Source: Actinoplanes sp. M2I2 | GTDB lineage: Bacteria; Actinomycetota; Actinomycetes; Mycobacteriales; Micromonosporaceae | Length of the DNA stretch: 64,000 bases | Assembly: GCF_023544445.1 (NCBI RefSeq) | Contig: NZ_JALPVJ010000018.1 | Coordinates: 124,001 to 188,000, forward strand | Reading direction: 5' to 3' | Translations under genes and position numbers: made by a program | Notes under the pieces: generated by a model | Told to the model about the DNA's origin: nothing | The model's database searches: none | What the model saw: only the letters and a program-made list of their open reading frames with translations | Part shown: positions 33,745 through 43,257 of the stretch, piece after piece | Position numbering within the stretch: position 1 is the stretch's first letter | Layout of the letters: every line of letters starts with the position of its first letter

Positions 33745-34610
33745 GCGGCTGTGGTCGCGAGCAGATGAAACGCCTGGGCCTCGGCCGACGTGCCCGGGCG
33801 GTCGAAGGTCGGCGTCCCGCAGGCGTTGCGGACCAGCCCGTGCTCATCCACCTCTCTCGTGGCCGCGGCCAGCAGGTCGAGGCCCACCGCGGCGTACGCA
33901 TCCGGGAGCCAGCCGTCGGTCACGCCGGTCAGCGCCGCATAGGCGAACATCTGCGCGGCGTTGCTCTCGCGGAACGACTCCGGGTCGTCCAGCACGTCGT
34001 GGAACAGCCCGTCGGCGCGCCGGAAGGCCAGGCAGGCGTCGAGCACCTCGCGGGCGTGCCCGGGCAGGTCGGTCGAGCGCAGCGCGGGCGCGAGCCGGAT
34101 GGCCCGCGCTATCCCGGCGACCACCCAGCCGTTGCCGCCGCCCCAGCGCGCCGGCCGCCCCGGGCTGATCGCCGAGTAGAGATTGTCCCGGCACAGGTGC
34201 CGCCGATGCCCGTGGACCTGCCGGACCGCCTCGTCCAGCTCACCGCTCAGGGCGAGGAAGGGCACCACCATGTGGATGGTGTCGGCCCACACCTCACGCC
34301 GCCCGACCACGTGAAAGATCGTCCCGTCGTCCGCACGCCCCGCGGAACGCAGCAGGAAGTCGAGCTGACGCCGGGCGGCCCCGGTGAAGCCGGCCCGCAC
34401 GACCGCCTCCCCGCACGCCGCGCCGTTGACCGCGTTGTCGTCGGGGCCGCCGAGCCGGCCGTCGGCCGACTGCCGTGCGACCGCCGACTCGGCCATCAGG
34501 AAGGCCAGGTCGTCGCGGCCCAGGTCGAGCGCCGCCTGGGCGGCGACGCCCTGCTCCCAGCTCTGCCGCTGCATGGCCAGCAGCGCGTCGAGCACCCGGC
34601 CGACGCTCAT
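33720..34610 (-). CDS. Glycoside hydrolase family 88/105-like protein
   Basis: 296 residues. The (alpha/alpha)6 pattern of GH105/GH88 unsaturated uronyl hydrolases is visible: REVWADTIHMVVPFLA with likely catalytic Asp110, WGGGNGWVVAGIARAI, RESNAAQMFAYAAL and GTSAEAQAFHLLA. It is shorter than typical YesR/YteR (about 370) and lacks a signal peptide, so it would act on imported oligosaccharides from pectin or similar polymers after lyase cleavage. The start overlaps the stop of the PRPP synthetase gene by 4 bp. Confidence 0.85.
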   Translation of the reverse strand: MSVGRVLDALLAMQRQSWEQGVAAQAALDLGRDDLAFLMAESAVARQSADGRLGGPDDNAVNGAACGEAVVRAGFTGAARRQLDFLLRSAGRADDGTIFHVVGRREVWADTIHMVVPFLALSGELDEAVRQVHGHRRHLCRDNLYSAISPGRPARWGGGNGWVVAGIARAIRLAPALRSTDLPGHAREVLDACLAFRRADGLFHDVLDDPESFRESNAAQMFAYAALTGVTDGWLPDAYAAVGLDLLAAATREVDEHGLVRNACGTPTFDRPGTSAEAQAFHLLATTAAEPFAAAR

Positions 34611-35545
34611 GCGAACAGCGCGCTGACCGACTCGCCGTTGTGGATGCGGCGCATCGCTTCGGCGAGGGCCGGGGCCACCGACAGCACGGTCAGCTTCTCC
34701 GTGTGGCTCTGGGCCGGGATCGGCACCGTGTTGGTGCTGACGATCTCTTCGATCTCCTTCTCGGCCGACAGCCGCTGGATCGCGTCGCCCGCGAAGAGGC
34801 CGTGCGTGCAGGCGACCCGGACACTGCGGACGTTGCGCTCGCGCAGCCTGTCCAGCAACTCGAAGACCGTGCTGCCCTTGGCGATCTCGTCGTCCAGCAC
34901 GATCACGTCCTTGTCGGCCACGTCGCCGATCACCGTGCTGATGACCACCTTGTCGTCGGCGTAGCGCTGCTTGGCGCCGGCCGCGACGCCGATGCCGAGC
35001 AGCCGGGCGAACGCCGCCGCCTCCTTGGCGTTGCCCAGGTCGGGCGACACGACCACGGCGTTGCTCAGGTTGTACCGCCGGAAGTGCCGGGCCAGCTCCT
35101 GCAGCGCGTGCAGGTGGTCGACCGGGATGTTGAAGAAGCCGTGCACCTGCGGCGAGTGCAGGGTCATGGCCAGCACCCGGTCGGCGCCGGCCGTGGTGAG
35201 CAGGTCGGCGACCAGGCGGCCGCCGATCGAGATGCGCGGGGCGTCCTTCTTGTCACTGCGGGCGTACGCGTAATGCGGCAGCACGACCGTGATGCGCCCG
35301 GCCGAGGCACCCCGGGCCGCGTTGAGCATGAAGAGCAGTTCGACGAGATTTTCCTGGACGGGCGGGACGAGCGGCTGGATCAGGAAGACGTCACGTTCGC
35401 GGCAGTTGCCCTGCAGCTGCACCTCGATGCAGTCGTTGGCGAAGCGGGAGGTGCGGATCGGGAGCAGCGGCACTCCGAGGTGGTCGCAGATCTCGGCGGC
35501 GAGTTCAGGGTGGGCGGATCCGGAGAAAACGGCGATGTCGCGCAC
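34607..35545 (-). CDS. prs: Ribose-phosphate pyrophosphokinase (PRPP synthetase)
   Basis: 312 residues. GTG at 35545 is chosen because the protein then begins VRDIAVFSGSAHPELA, as in relatives, and TAGGCT lies 6 nt upstream (leaderless). A GTG two codons earlier is the alternative. Catalytic flexible loop YARSDKKDAPR and PRPP-binding loop VIVLDDEIAKGST are present. It makes PRPP from ribose-5-phosphate and ATP. The PRPP loop differs from the usual DDMIDTGGT and the gene is paired with a glycosidase, so it may be a second copy rather than the housekeeping one (inference). Confidence 0.9.
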   Translation of the reverse strand: MRDIAVFSGSAHPELAAEICDHLGVPLLPIRTSRFANDCIEVQLQGNCRERDVFLIQPLVPPVQENLVELLFMLNAARGASAGRITVVLPHYAYARSDKKDAPRISIGGRLVADLLTTAGADRVLAMTLHSPQVHGFFNIPVDHLHALQELARHFRRYNLSNAVVVSPDLGNAKEAAAFARLLGIGVAAGAKQRYADDKVVISTVIGDVADKDVIVLDDEIAKGSTVFELLDRLRERNVRSVRVACTHGLFAGDAIQRLSAEKEIEEIVSTNTVPIPAQSHTEKLTVLSVAPALAEAMRRIHNGESVSALFA

Positions 35546-35614
35546 CCGCACAGCCTAGAATGCGGCCGGTTCGCGGGTCCTCACCGGGCGGGAAAAAACG
35601 CTAGCGTGACCGGC

Positions 35615-36457
35615 ATGAACGGACTCGCTGTCGCGTGCCGGCGCGTGGTGCACATCTATCGCGCCGAGGCCGGCGATGTGGTCGCGCTGGCCGGTGTCGA
35701 TCTCTCCATCGCGCCCGGTGAGACGCTGGCGCTCGTCGGCCCGTCCGGCTCGGGCAAGTCGACGCTGATCGCGCTGCTGGCCGGCCTGATGCGGCCCTCG
35801 GCCGGGCGGATCAACATCGGCACCTACGACATGGGCAAGCTCTCCGACGGCGAGATCTCGCGCCTGCGCGGCACCGAGATCGGCGTGGTCCTGCAGGGCG
35901 CGGCCCGCAACCTCCTGCCGTACGCGTCCCTGCACCGCAACATCTGGCTGGCCCAGCGCCGGGCCGCGCACACCCGGGGCATCACGCTCGACGACCCCGA
36001 CCGCATCCTCGACCTGGTCGGCCTGCCCGGCCAGGGCCGTCAGCGCCTGGCCGACCTGACCCCGGGCGGGCGGCAGCGCGCCGCGCTCGCGGTCGGCATC
36101 GCCACCGGGCCGGGCCTGCTGCTCGTCGACGAGCCGACCAGCCGCCTCGACACCGCGGGCCGCGACGAGGTGCTCGCCGCGATGGAGACGGTGAACGCCG
36201 AACGCCAGACCACGATCGTCGTGGTCACGCACGACAACGAGGTCGGCGCCCGGCTGGGCCGGGCCGTGACGATCCGCGACGGCCGGGTCGGCGCCGAGGG
36301 CCGTGACGGCCAGGACTTCGCCGTGGTCGCCGGCGACGGCACGGTGCAGCTGCCGCCCGAGGTGCTGGGCAGCTATCCGCCGGGCACGCTCTTCACCGTC
36401 CAGCACATCGACGGCGAGGTCACCCTGGTCCCCGGCGGCACCGAACCCGTCGCCTGA
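35615..36457 (+). CDS. ABC transporter ATP-binding protein with altered signature motif
   Basis: 280 residues, ATG with TAGCGT 7 nt upstream (leaderless). Walker A GPSGSGKST, Q-loop VVLQG, Walker B LLLVDEPT and switch His (VVTHD) are intact. The ABC signature reads LTPGGRQR instead of LSGGQ, so one ATP site may be weak. A C-terminal extension of about 60 residues (GQDFAVVAGDGTVQLPPEVL...) is predicted beta. It is of the LolD/MacB type that works with FtsX-like permeases and converges on the second ATPase and the two permease genes. Confidence 0.9.
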   Translation: MNGLAVACRRVVHIYRAEAGDVVALAGVDLSIAPGETLALVGPSGSGKSTLIALLAGLMRPSAGRINIGTYDMGKLSDGEISRLRGTEIGVVLQGAARNLLPYASLHRNIWLAQRRAAHTRGITLDDPDRILDLVGLPGQGRQRLADLTPGGRQRAALAVGIATGPGLLLVDEPTSRLDTAGRDEVLAAMETVNAERQTTIVVVTHDNEVGARLGRAVTIRDGRVGAEGRDGQDFAVVAGDGTVQLPPEVLGSYPPGTLFTVQHIDGEVTLVPGGTEPVA

Positions 36458-36497
36458 AGCTCGCCCGCGACACCGGCACCGGCGCCGGGACCGGCGG

Positions 36498-37151
36498 CTA
36501 GGAGCGCACCCAGACGGCCTCGCCGTCGCCCAGGTGAAGCTCCCGGTCGCAGGCCGCGGCCGCCTCGGGGTCGTGGGTGGCGAAGACGACGGCCGCGCCG
36601 CGGGCCGCCTCGGCGCGCAGCAGTTCCATGACCCGCTGGCGGTTGGCCGCGTCCAGCTCGCTGGTGATCTCGTCGGCGAGCACGATGTCGCCCTGCAACG
36701 CCAGCCCGCGGGCGATCGCCGTGCGCTGCTGCTGCCCGCCGGAGAGCTCCTCGATGAGCTGGTTGGCCTGACCCGAGAGGCCCAGCGGTTCGAGCGCCTC
36801 GGCGGTGCGCCGCCGCGCCTCGGCCGCCGTGCCGCCGGTGGCGATGACCGCGACCGCGATGTTCTCGGCCGCCGTGAGGATGGCGGCGAGCCCGTTGTCC
36901 TGGGGGATCAGCACCACGCCGAGCTTGACCGCCTGATCCCGGCCGGTGAGCCGTTCCCCGTCGACGAGCACCTCGCCCCGGGCCGGGATGAGCAGGCCGG
37001 CCATCGCGCTGAGCAGGGTCGACTTGCCGGCGCCGGAGGTGCCGGTGATCGCCAGGATCTGGCCCGGGCGGGCCTCGACCGAGACGCCGCGCAGCACCGT
37101 CAGATCGCTGTCCCAGGCCAGGTCGGCGTCCACCACGCTGAGCGTCTTCAT
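36498..37151 (-). CDS. ABC transporter ATP-binding protein (MacB/LolD type)
   Basis: 217 residues from an ATG with GGAGG 6 bases upstream. Walker A GTSGAGKST, Q-loop LIPQD, canonical signature LSGGQQQR, Walker B IVLADEITSELD and switch His ATHD. It lies 23 bp after the second permease gene on the same strand and is the likely motor for both permeases. Confidence 0.93.
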   Translation of the reverse strand: MKTLSVVDADLAWDSDLTVLRGVSVEARPGQILAITGTSGAGKSTLLSAMAGLLIPARGEVLVDGERLTGRDQAVKLGVVLIPQDNGLAAILTAAENIAVAVIATGGTAAEARRRTAEALEPLGLSGQANQLIEELSGGQQQRTAIARGLALQGDIVLADEITSELDAANRQRVMELLRAEAARGAAVVFATHDPEAAAACDRELHLGDGEAVWVRS

Positions 37152-37174
37152 CGGTTCCTCCAAGGATCAGGTGG

Positions 37175-40174
37175 TCAGGGCGTTATCCGGCGGCGGAGGT
37201 CTCGACCGGTGGCCAGAGCCACGGCTGCCAGCAGCATAAGGACGAGCACGGTCGCGCCGGCCAGCACCGGGACCCGCGGCCAGGACGGCAACGGCAGGTC
37301 GGCCGGGGCGACCCCGGCCAGCGGCAGCGCCCACCCGGTCGCCGCCCACCCGGCCAGCGCGGTGAGCATGCCGGCCACCGCGGCGATGCCGACCAGCGCC
37401 GGATAGGTCCACAGCGTCGCCCGGCTCATCGTGGGCCGGCGCAGGCCCTGCACGCGCAGCGCGGACAGGTCCTCGACCCGGCGGCCCCGGTCGACCGCGG
37501 CCGCCAGCACCAGGGCGAAGGCGCCCAGCAGCACGGCCAGCCCGCCGGCCAGCAGGTGGAACCACAGCGACAGCGCCGGCCCCTGCTCGCCGAGCTGACG
37601 GAGCACCTGCGCCGACCGGGAGTCGGACCGGACGGTCAGGCCCTGGGCGGTCAGCCGGTCGACCACGTCGGCCGGGGCGGTGGCGGCGAGCCACACCTCG
37701 GGCAGCAGGGCCGGGGCGGCGTCCACGGCCAGCCGGTCGGCGTACTCGAGATCGACCAGGCTGGCGTGCCGGCCGAGGCGGGGCACGGCGGGCAGATCGC
37801 CGGCCCCGGTCACCGACATGGCCTTTCCGTCGAGACCGGTCAGCACGTCGCCGGGCGGCGCGGCGCCGGCGTAGGCGACCGGCAGCGGGTACGGCGTGTC
37901 GACCGGCTGCACCCAGGCGCCCTCGGGCAGCCCGCCCGGTGCGTCCACGTCGATACGCAAGCCCGTGGGCGCCGAGCTGAGTGTCCCGTACCGGGACATC
38001 CGCCAGCCGGCGGCGTCGCTCACCGCCACCGTGTCACCCGGGCCGCCGCTGCCCACCCGCTCGATCGTCACCCCGCCGGTCACGCCGACCACCGAGCCGT
38101 TGACCATGAACTGGAAGCCGTTGATCCGGCAGCCCTCGGCACACCCGCTGACCCGCTGCTGATAGGTCGACGTGCCCGGGCGCAGGTCGCCGAGCTGCAC
38201 GAAGCTGTCGCCGAGCCCGGTCAGCGAGGACAGCGCCACGCCGAGCCGCAGCTCCTTGCCCTTCACGACACCGGTGGTGGTCGCCTCGACGGTGAGCTCC
38301 GGACCGCCGATCACCGGCGGGGCCGGGGCGGCCGGGCGCAGGTCGCGGGCCACCTCGGGCGCCGGCGGCCCGCCGTCGGGCCAGGTGGCCACGGCGGCCA
38401 GCCGGGTCGCGTCGACGGCCAGGCCGAGCGGCTCGCGGCCGTCGCTGTTGCGCAGGCGGGCGGTCGCCATCGCGAACTCACCCGCCGGGTCGACCTGGCG
38501 CACGGCGTGCAGCAGCCGGCTGCGGTCGACCGGCTCGATCTCGAGGACCCGGCTCGCGCCGACGCCCAGCTCGGCCTGCACCACCCGGCCGCGGGCGGCC
38601 ACGTCGATCGCGCAGGCCGCATAGCCGGCCACCGCCACCGTGGCGACCAGCAGCGCGAAGAGCTGCTGGGCGCCGGGCCGGCGGGACAGCGGGAAACCGG
38701 CCAGCGCGGGCCCGAGCCGACCGGCCGCGAGCGAGCGCGTGGCGTACCGGGTGACCAGCGGCAGCACGGCCCGCGCGGCGACCAGCGCCAGCGCCAGCAG
38801 GACGAACGCGGGCGCGAGCAGACCGACGCCGGTGAGCGACCCGCCCGAGATCGCCAGCTGCCCGGCGAACACCACGGCGAGCAGCACGATCACGGCGTCG
38901 AGGGCGAACGCGCGATGGCCCTTCACCGTCACCGGACGCCGCAGCAGCGTGGCGACCGGGCTGAGCAGCTGGCGGCGCTGGGCCAGCACGGCCGCGGCCA
39001 GGGCGGCCAGGGCCGCGTACGGGGCGTACCGCAGGGAAGCCCAGCCCGGATCGACGCCGACGCCGGGGAACCGGGTCGCGGCCACGGCGTTGACCAGCAG
39101 TTGCCCGGCCAGGCAGCCGGCCACGGCCCCGGCCAGGATCGCCGCCAGGCTCTCGCCGGTGGCCAGCCACCAGCGGGTCCACCAGCGCGCGCCGCGCAGC
39201 GCGACGACGGCCAGCTCGGACTGGCGGCCCTGGGTGCCGTAGCTGACCGCGAGGAAGATGCTGAAGCAGGCCAGCAGCACGAGCGGCAAGGCCAGCACCG
39301 GTACCAGCAGGTGGGCGGCCGCGCGGCCCGACTCGATGCGGTCGAGCAGGGCCGGGATCGCGGTGTCGACCTGCAGATCGACACCGATCTCGGTGGCCCT
39401 CCGGGTCACCGTCAGCAGCCCGGTGCGCAGCTCGCCGAGCCGGTCGGCATTCAGCGCCTCCGGGCCGGCCACCCCGTCGATGGACAGGTCGGTCAGCCCG
39501 TGGTCCATCGTCTCGAACGTGGTCTGCCCGGTGAAGACCGGCTCGACCGGGCCGAGACCGGGCACGGTGGTGAAGTAGCCGTGCGTGCCCCAGTAGGCGT
39601 CGTCCGGGTCGGCGACGTCGTAGGTGCCCGCGATCACGAGGTCCCTGGGTTCGCCGTCCTTCTGCCAGCGCGGGTCGTTCCGGTCGTCGACGAACGCCGC
39701 GTAGGTCAGGGTGACCCGGTCGCCGGCGGCCAGCCCGAGGCGTTCGGCTGTCCGCGCCCCGACGATGACGTCGTCCTCGCCGACCAGGCAGCGACCGCTG
39801 ACGATCCGCACGTGGGTGCAGAGGTTCTGGCGGAACACCATCCGGTGGGCCGAGGCGGTGCTCTTCTCCAGGCCGATGGTCGGGTAGGACGAGCCGTAGA
39901 CATAGCTGAAGCCGGGCAGTTCGACCAGGGCCGCCCCCACGTCGGCGAACTCGGGTCCGCCGCTGTCGACCCGGGCGTCCTGGGTGCCGGCGATGACCAG
40001 GCTGCGCTCGCCGGGCACGGCGGTCTCGATCTGACCGGCCGCGACCGCGCGGTCGACCGCGGCCAGATAGGCCGGCGACGCCACCGCCGAGGCCACGGCG
40101 AACAGCGCCAGCAACGCCAGCGTGACCGCCTGGCCGCGCCTGGTCCAGACCATCGCCAGCACCAGCGACATCAT
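37175..40174 (-). CDS. FtsX-like ABC permease 2
   Basis: 999 residues. ATG at 40174 overlaps the stop of permease 1 (ATGA); a second ATG follows at once. One N-terminal helix (VTLALLALFAVASAVASPAYL), a large extracellular domain, then clusters of helices from about 330 to 520 and at the C-terminus, the pattern of a double FtsX/MacB permease. A second large extracellular domain (about 530-900) contains a CAEGCRINGFQF motif that also occurs, modified, in permease 1. Substrate unknown; such exporters move lipoproteins, peptides or lipids. Confidence 0.9.
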   Translation of the reverse strand: MMSLVLAMVWTRRGQAVTLALLALFAVASAVASPAYLAAVDRAVAAGQIETAVPGERSLVIAGTQDARVDSGGPEFADVGAALVELPGFSYVYGSSYPTIGLEKSTASAHRMVFRQNLCTHVRIVSGRCLVGEDDVIVGARTAERLGLAAGDRVTLTYAAFVDDRNDPRWQKDGEPRDLVIAGTYDVADPDDAYWGTHGYFTTVPGLGPVEPVFTGQTTFETMDHGLTDLSIDGVAGPEALNADRLGELRTGLLTVTRRATEIGVDLQVDTAIPALLDRIESGRAAAHLLVPVLALPLVLLACFSIFLAVSYGTQGRQSELAVVALRGARWWTRWWLATGESLAAILAGAVAGCLAGQLLVNAVAATRFPGVGVDPGWASLRYAPYAALAALAAAVLAQRRQLLSPVATLLRRPVTVKGHRAFALDAVIVLLAVVFAGQLAISGGSLTGVGLLAPAFVLLALALVAARAVLPLVTRYATRSLAAGRLGPALAGFPLSRRPGAQQLFALLVATVAVAGYAACAIDVAARGRVVQAELGVGASRVLEIEPVDRSRLLHAVRQVDPAGEFAMATARLRNSDGREPLGLAVDATRLAAVATWPDGGPPAPEVARDLRPAAPAPPVIGGPELTVEATTTGVVKGKELRLGVALSSLTGLGDSFVQLGDLRPGTSTYQQRVSGCAEGCRINGFQFMVNGSVVGVTGGVTIERVGSGGPGDTVAVSDAAGWRMSRYGTLSSAPTGLRIDVDAPGGLPEGAWVQPVDTPYPLPVAYAGAAPPGDVLTGLDGKAMSVTGAGDLPAVPRLGRHASLVDLEYADRLAVDAAPALLPEVWLAATAPADVVDRLTAQGLTVRSDSRSAQVLRQLGEQGPALSLWFHLLAGGLAVLLGAFALVLAAAVDRGRRVEDLSALRVQGLRRPTMSRATLWTYPALVGIAAVAGMLTALAGWAATGWALPLAGVAPADLPLPSWPRVPVLAGATVLVLMLLAAVALATGRDLRRRITP

Positions 40175-43100
40175 CGGGCGCCCACCCGCCCGCGCAGCCC
40201 GCGCACCAGCGGCAGCACCGACAACCACCCGACCAGCCCGAGCACCACGACCGCGATCAGCCCGGCCAGGCCCAGGGCGGCCCAGCCGAGGGCGCCCGGC
40301 GGCGGCAGCACGTTCCAGCCGTCGGTGAAGCCGCGCACGGCCACGCGGGCCAGCGGGTTCGCGACGGCGGCGGCCAGCAGCCCGGCCAGCAGACCCGTGA
40401 CGATCAACACCCAGGTTCCCGCGTACGCCGTGCCGACCGCGGCCTTCAGCGGGAGCCCCTGCAGCCGCAGCGCGCGCAGCTGGTCGAGCCGGCTGCGGCG
40501 GTCGACGGCACCGGCCACCCCGATGGTCGCGGCGGCCAGCAGGAGCCCGACCCCGCCGGCGATCAGCCCGAACCGGGCGATCGCGGCCGGCGCCTGCTCG
40601 GCCAGGCGGTCGGACCGGCGGGCGACCGTCTCCGCCTCCCCGACGATCAGCCCGGCCCCGCGCAGCGCGTCGATCACCCCGGCCCCGGCGCCGGGCGCGA
40701 GCCAGACCTGGAACTGGCCGGGCGCGTTGGCGTCGCCGGCTATCCGGCGGGCGGTGTCGAGATCGGCGAGCACGCCGTCGCGACCCAGCACCGGCAGCAC
40801 CCCGGTGACGCCGGCGACCCGTACGGGAAGGGGCTGCCCGCCGAACGAGGTGAGCGAGGGCTCGCCGAAACGCCAGTCCACGGGCGGTGTCCCGGTCAGC
40901 AGGACCGGCGGCGGGAGCGCGCTGTCCACGGCGTACACCTGGATGCCGATGTCCGGGTTGCCGGCGAAGTTGCGGTCGCGGGCGATGCGCAGCCCGCCGT
41001 CCACGGCCGCGATGTCGAGCTCCGCACCGGCCGTGCCGGGCCGCCACCGGGCGAGGTCGCCGAGTTCCGTCCGGCCGAGGAGGGCGGCGGACGGGTTCGC
41101 CTGGTCGAGCGAGCGCACGATGATCGCGCTGCCGGGCAGGGCCGGCGGGACGTTGCCGTTGGGTTCGACCGGGCTGCTCAGCTGCCAGCGCAGCAGACGG
41201 CAGCCGGGCGGCCGGGCGCAGCCGGTGACCGGCGCGGTGAGGGTCTGTTCACCCGGGCGCAGCGTGCCGAACCGGACCTGAACCGGCGCGCCGGTGCCCT
41301 CGTGCTGCAGCGACAGCCCGACCGCGGCCGGATCTCGGCCCTCGTTGCGCAGCCGCAGGGTGAGCCGGTCGCCGGTGATCGCGGCCGTGGGCGGCGGGCC
41401 CGGGCTCTCGGCGGTCGCGGCCGCGAGCAACCCGGCCGGACCGTACCCGGGTTGCCACCGTGCCACCGCGGCGAGCCGGGAACTGTCGACCGCGAGCACC
41501 GGCGGGACACTGACCCGATCGACGACGACGGCCATGGCCTCGTCGCCTTCCGGATCGGCGCGGCGCACCGCGTTCAGCAGCGCGGTGCGGTTGGGCGCCT
41601 GCACCGGGACCACCCGGTCGGCGCCCAGCTCGGCGGCGCTGCGGGTGACGCGGGCCCGGCTGTCGCCCAGCGCGAGACCGAGCGTCGTGGCGAACAGCGC
41701 GACCGCGACGACGATGAGGGCGAACACCCGGTCGCTGCCGGGCTGCCGGGAGACCTGCACCGACGTGAGGCCGAGCCGCAGACGCCCGCTCCGCATCGCC
41801 GCGCTGCCACCCCGGTCGGCCACGCGGCCGAGCAGCCGGGCCAGCACCAGCGCCACGGCCAGCGCGACCAGGCCCGGGGCGGCCAGCGCGAGACCGCTGT
41901 CGGGCGCGCTCGACCGGGCCTGATAGACGGCCGCGGCGGCGATGGTCAGCAGCAGGAGGTCGGCCAGGCCGGCCCGCCAGTCGCCGCGGCCCGGCCCGGC
42001 CTGGCGCAGCAGATCGGCGACCGGGCGGCGCAGGGCCACGGCCTCGACGGCGGCCAGCACCACCAGACCGCCGAGCAGCACCGCGCCGACGGCCGCGAGC
42101 GAGAGCAGCAGGGCCTCGCGCTGCTGGACCGCCGAGCTGACCGGCCCGGCCAGCCCCCGCGCGAGCAACCACCCGAGCGGCAGGCCGATCAGCGCGCCGG
42201 CGGTCAGCGGCAGCAGGTGCTGGCCCCAGACCAGCCGCAGGATCGCGGACCGCGTGCTGCCGCGCAGCTTGAGCAGGGCGGCGTCGCCGCGCCGGTCGCG
42301 CCCGGTGTAACGGCCCGCCAGCCCGATCGCGAACCAGGTCAGCGCCAGGGTCTGCACCATCGCGATCACCACGCCGAGCCGGATCTCCTCGCGGTCGCGG
42401 TCGATCGCGGCGAGCAGCGGACCGGTGGCGTTGACCAGGCGCAGCCCCGAGGCGGCGATGCGGGCGTCGGCCTCGCGCAGGACCCGGCCGAGCCGGAAGC
42501 CGCCGTCGCCGCGCAGGAGCCGCTCGGGCACGGTGAGGTCGAAGGTGACGGTGGGCTCCCAGAGCGGCTCCAGCCGGAACGTGTCGAGCGGTGTGAAGGC
42601 CGGGTCGAGCCCGCGGCCGGCCTCGAAGAGCGCGTTGCTCCAATAGGGACCGCCGGGATCGGTGTACGAGTACCGCGCGACCACGGTGAGGTCGACCGGC
42701 CGGGCGTTCGGCGAGAACCGCAGGGTCAGCTTGTCGCCCAGGCCCAGGCCGAGCTGCTGGGCCGCCGCCACGCTGATCGCCGTCTGCCCGGGCGACGCGG
42801 GGCACGGCCCGTCGAGGCGGACGTTGGCGCAGAACTCGTCGCGGTAGGCGACGCTCATGACGGTGACGCCCCCACCGGCGTTGACGGTCATCGGCAATGC
42901 GAGCCCGGTGACCGGATCGACCTGGGGCAACGGCAGCTGCCCCTGCACCGTCGACGTGAGCCCGGCGATCGCGGCCCGCGGGTCGCCGTCGAGGTCGGCG
43001 ATCTGCTGCACCGACACGGTGCGCTGCTCGGCCGGGGCCGCGGCCACGTCGGAGGCGGCCGCCCGGTTGATGCTCGCGTAGGCGTACCAGGGACCGGCCG

Positions 43101-43191
43101 CGGCCACCGCGGCGGCCAGCGCGGTCAGCACCAGGATGGTCAGCACCTGCGCGGTCCGGGCTCGCACAGCACCCCAGATGAGCGCGAACAT
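40171..43191 (-). CDS. FtsX-like ABC permease 1
   Basis: 1006 residues, first gene of the exporter operon. N-terminal helix (TAQVLTILVLTALAAAVAAAGPWY), two large extracellular domains and about ten helices in FtsX-like blocks. CARPPGCRLLRWQL corresponds to CAEGCRINGFQF of permease 2. The two proteins are paralogues and probably form a heterodimer powered by the ATPase at 36498 and perhaps also the one at 35615. No regulator is adjacent. Confidence 0.9.
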   Translation of the reverse strand: MFALIWGAVRARTAQVLTILVLTALAAAVAAAGPWYAYASINRAAASDVAAAPAEQRTVSVQQIADLDGDPRAAIAGLTSTVQGQLPLPQVDPVTGLALPMTVNAGGGVTVMSVAYRDEFCANVRLDGPCPASPGQTAISVAAAQQLGLGLGDKLTLRFSPNARPVDLTVVARYSYTDPGGPYWSNALFEAGRGLDPAFTPLDTFRLEPLWEPTVTFDLTVPERLLRGDGGFRLGRVLREADARIAASGLRLVNATGPLLAAIDRDREEIRLGVVIAMVQTLALTWFAIGLAGRYTGRDRRGDAALLKLRGSTRSAILRLVWGQHLLPLTAGALIGLPLGWLLARGLAGPVSSAVQQREALLLSLAAVGAVLLGGLVVLAAVEAVALRRPVADLLRQAGPGRGDWRAGLADLLLLTIAAAAVYQARSSAPDSGLALAAPGLVALAVALVLARLLGRVADRGGSAAMRSGRLRLGLTSVQVSRQPGSDRVFALIVVAVALFATTLGLALGDSRARVTRSAAELGADRVVPVQAPNRTALLNAVRRADPEGDEAMAVVVDRVSVPPVLAVDSSRLAAVARWQPGYGPAGLLAAATAESPGPPPTAAITGDRLTLRLRNEGRDPAAVGLSLQHEGTGAPVQVRFGTLRPGEQTLTAPVTGCARPPGCRLLRWQLSSPVEPNGNVPPALPGSAIIVRSLDQANPSAALLGRTELGDLARWRPGTAGAELDIAAVDGGLRIARDRNFAGNPDIGIQVYAVDSALPPPVLLTGTPPVDWRFGEPSLTSFGGQPLPVRVAGVTGVLPVLGRDGVLADLDTARRIAGDANAPGQFQVWLAPGAGAGVIDALRGAGLIVGEAETVARRSDRLAEQAPAAIARFGLIAGGVGLLLAAATIGVAGAVDRRSRLDQLRALRLQGLPLKAAVGTAYAGTWVLIVTGLLAGLLAAAVANPLARVAVRGFTDGWNVLPPPGALGWAALGLAGLIAVVVLGLVGWLSVLPLVRGLRGRVGAR

Positions 43192-43257
43192 GCCTGCCCT
43201 CCCCCGCCGGATGACCGGCAGGTTACGCCAACCGGACGGCGTACGGGGTCCCGTCGA

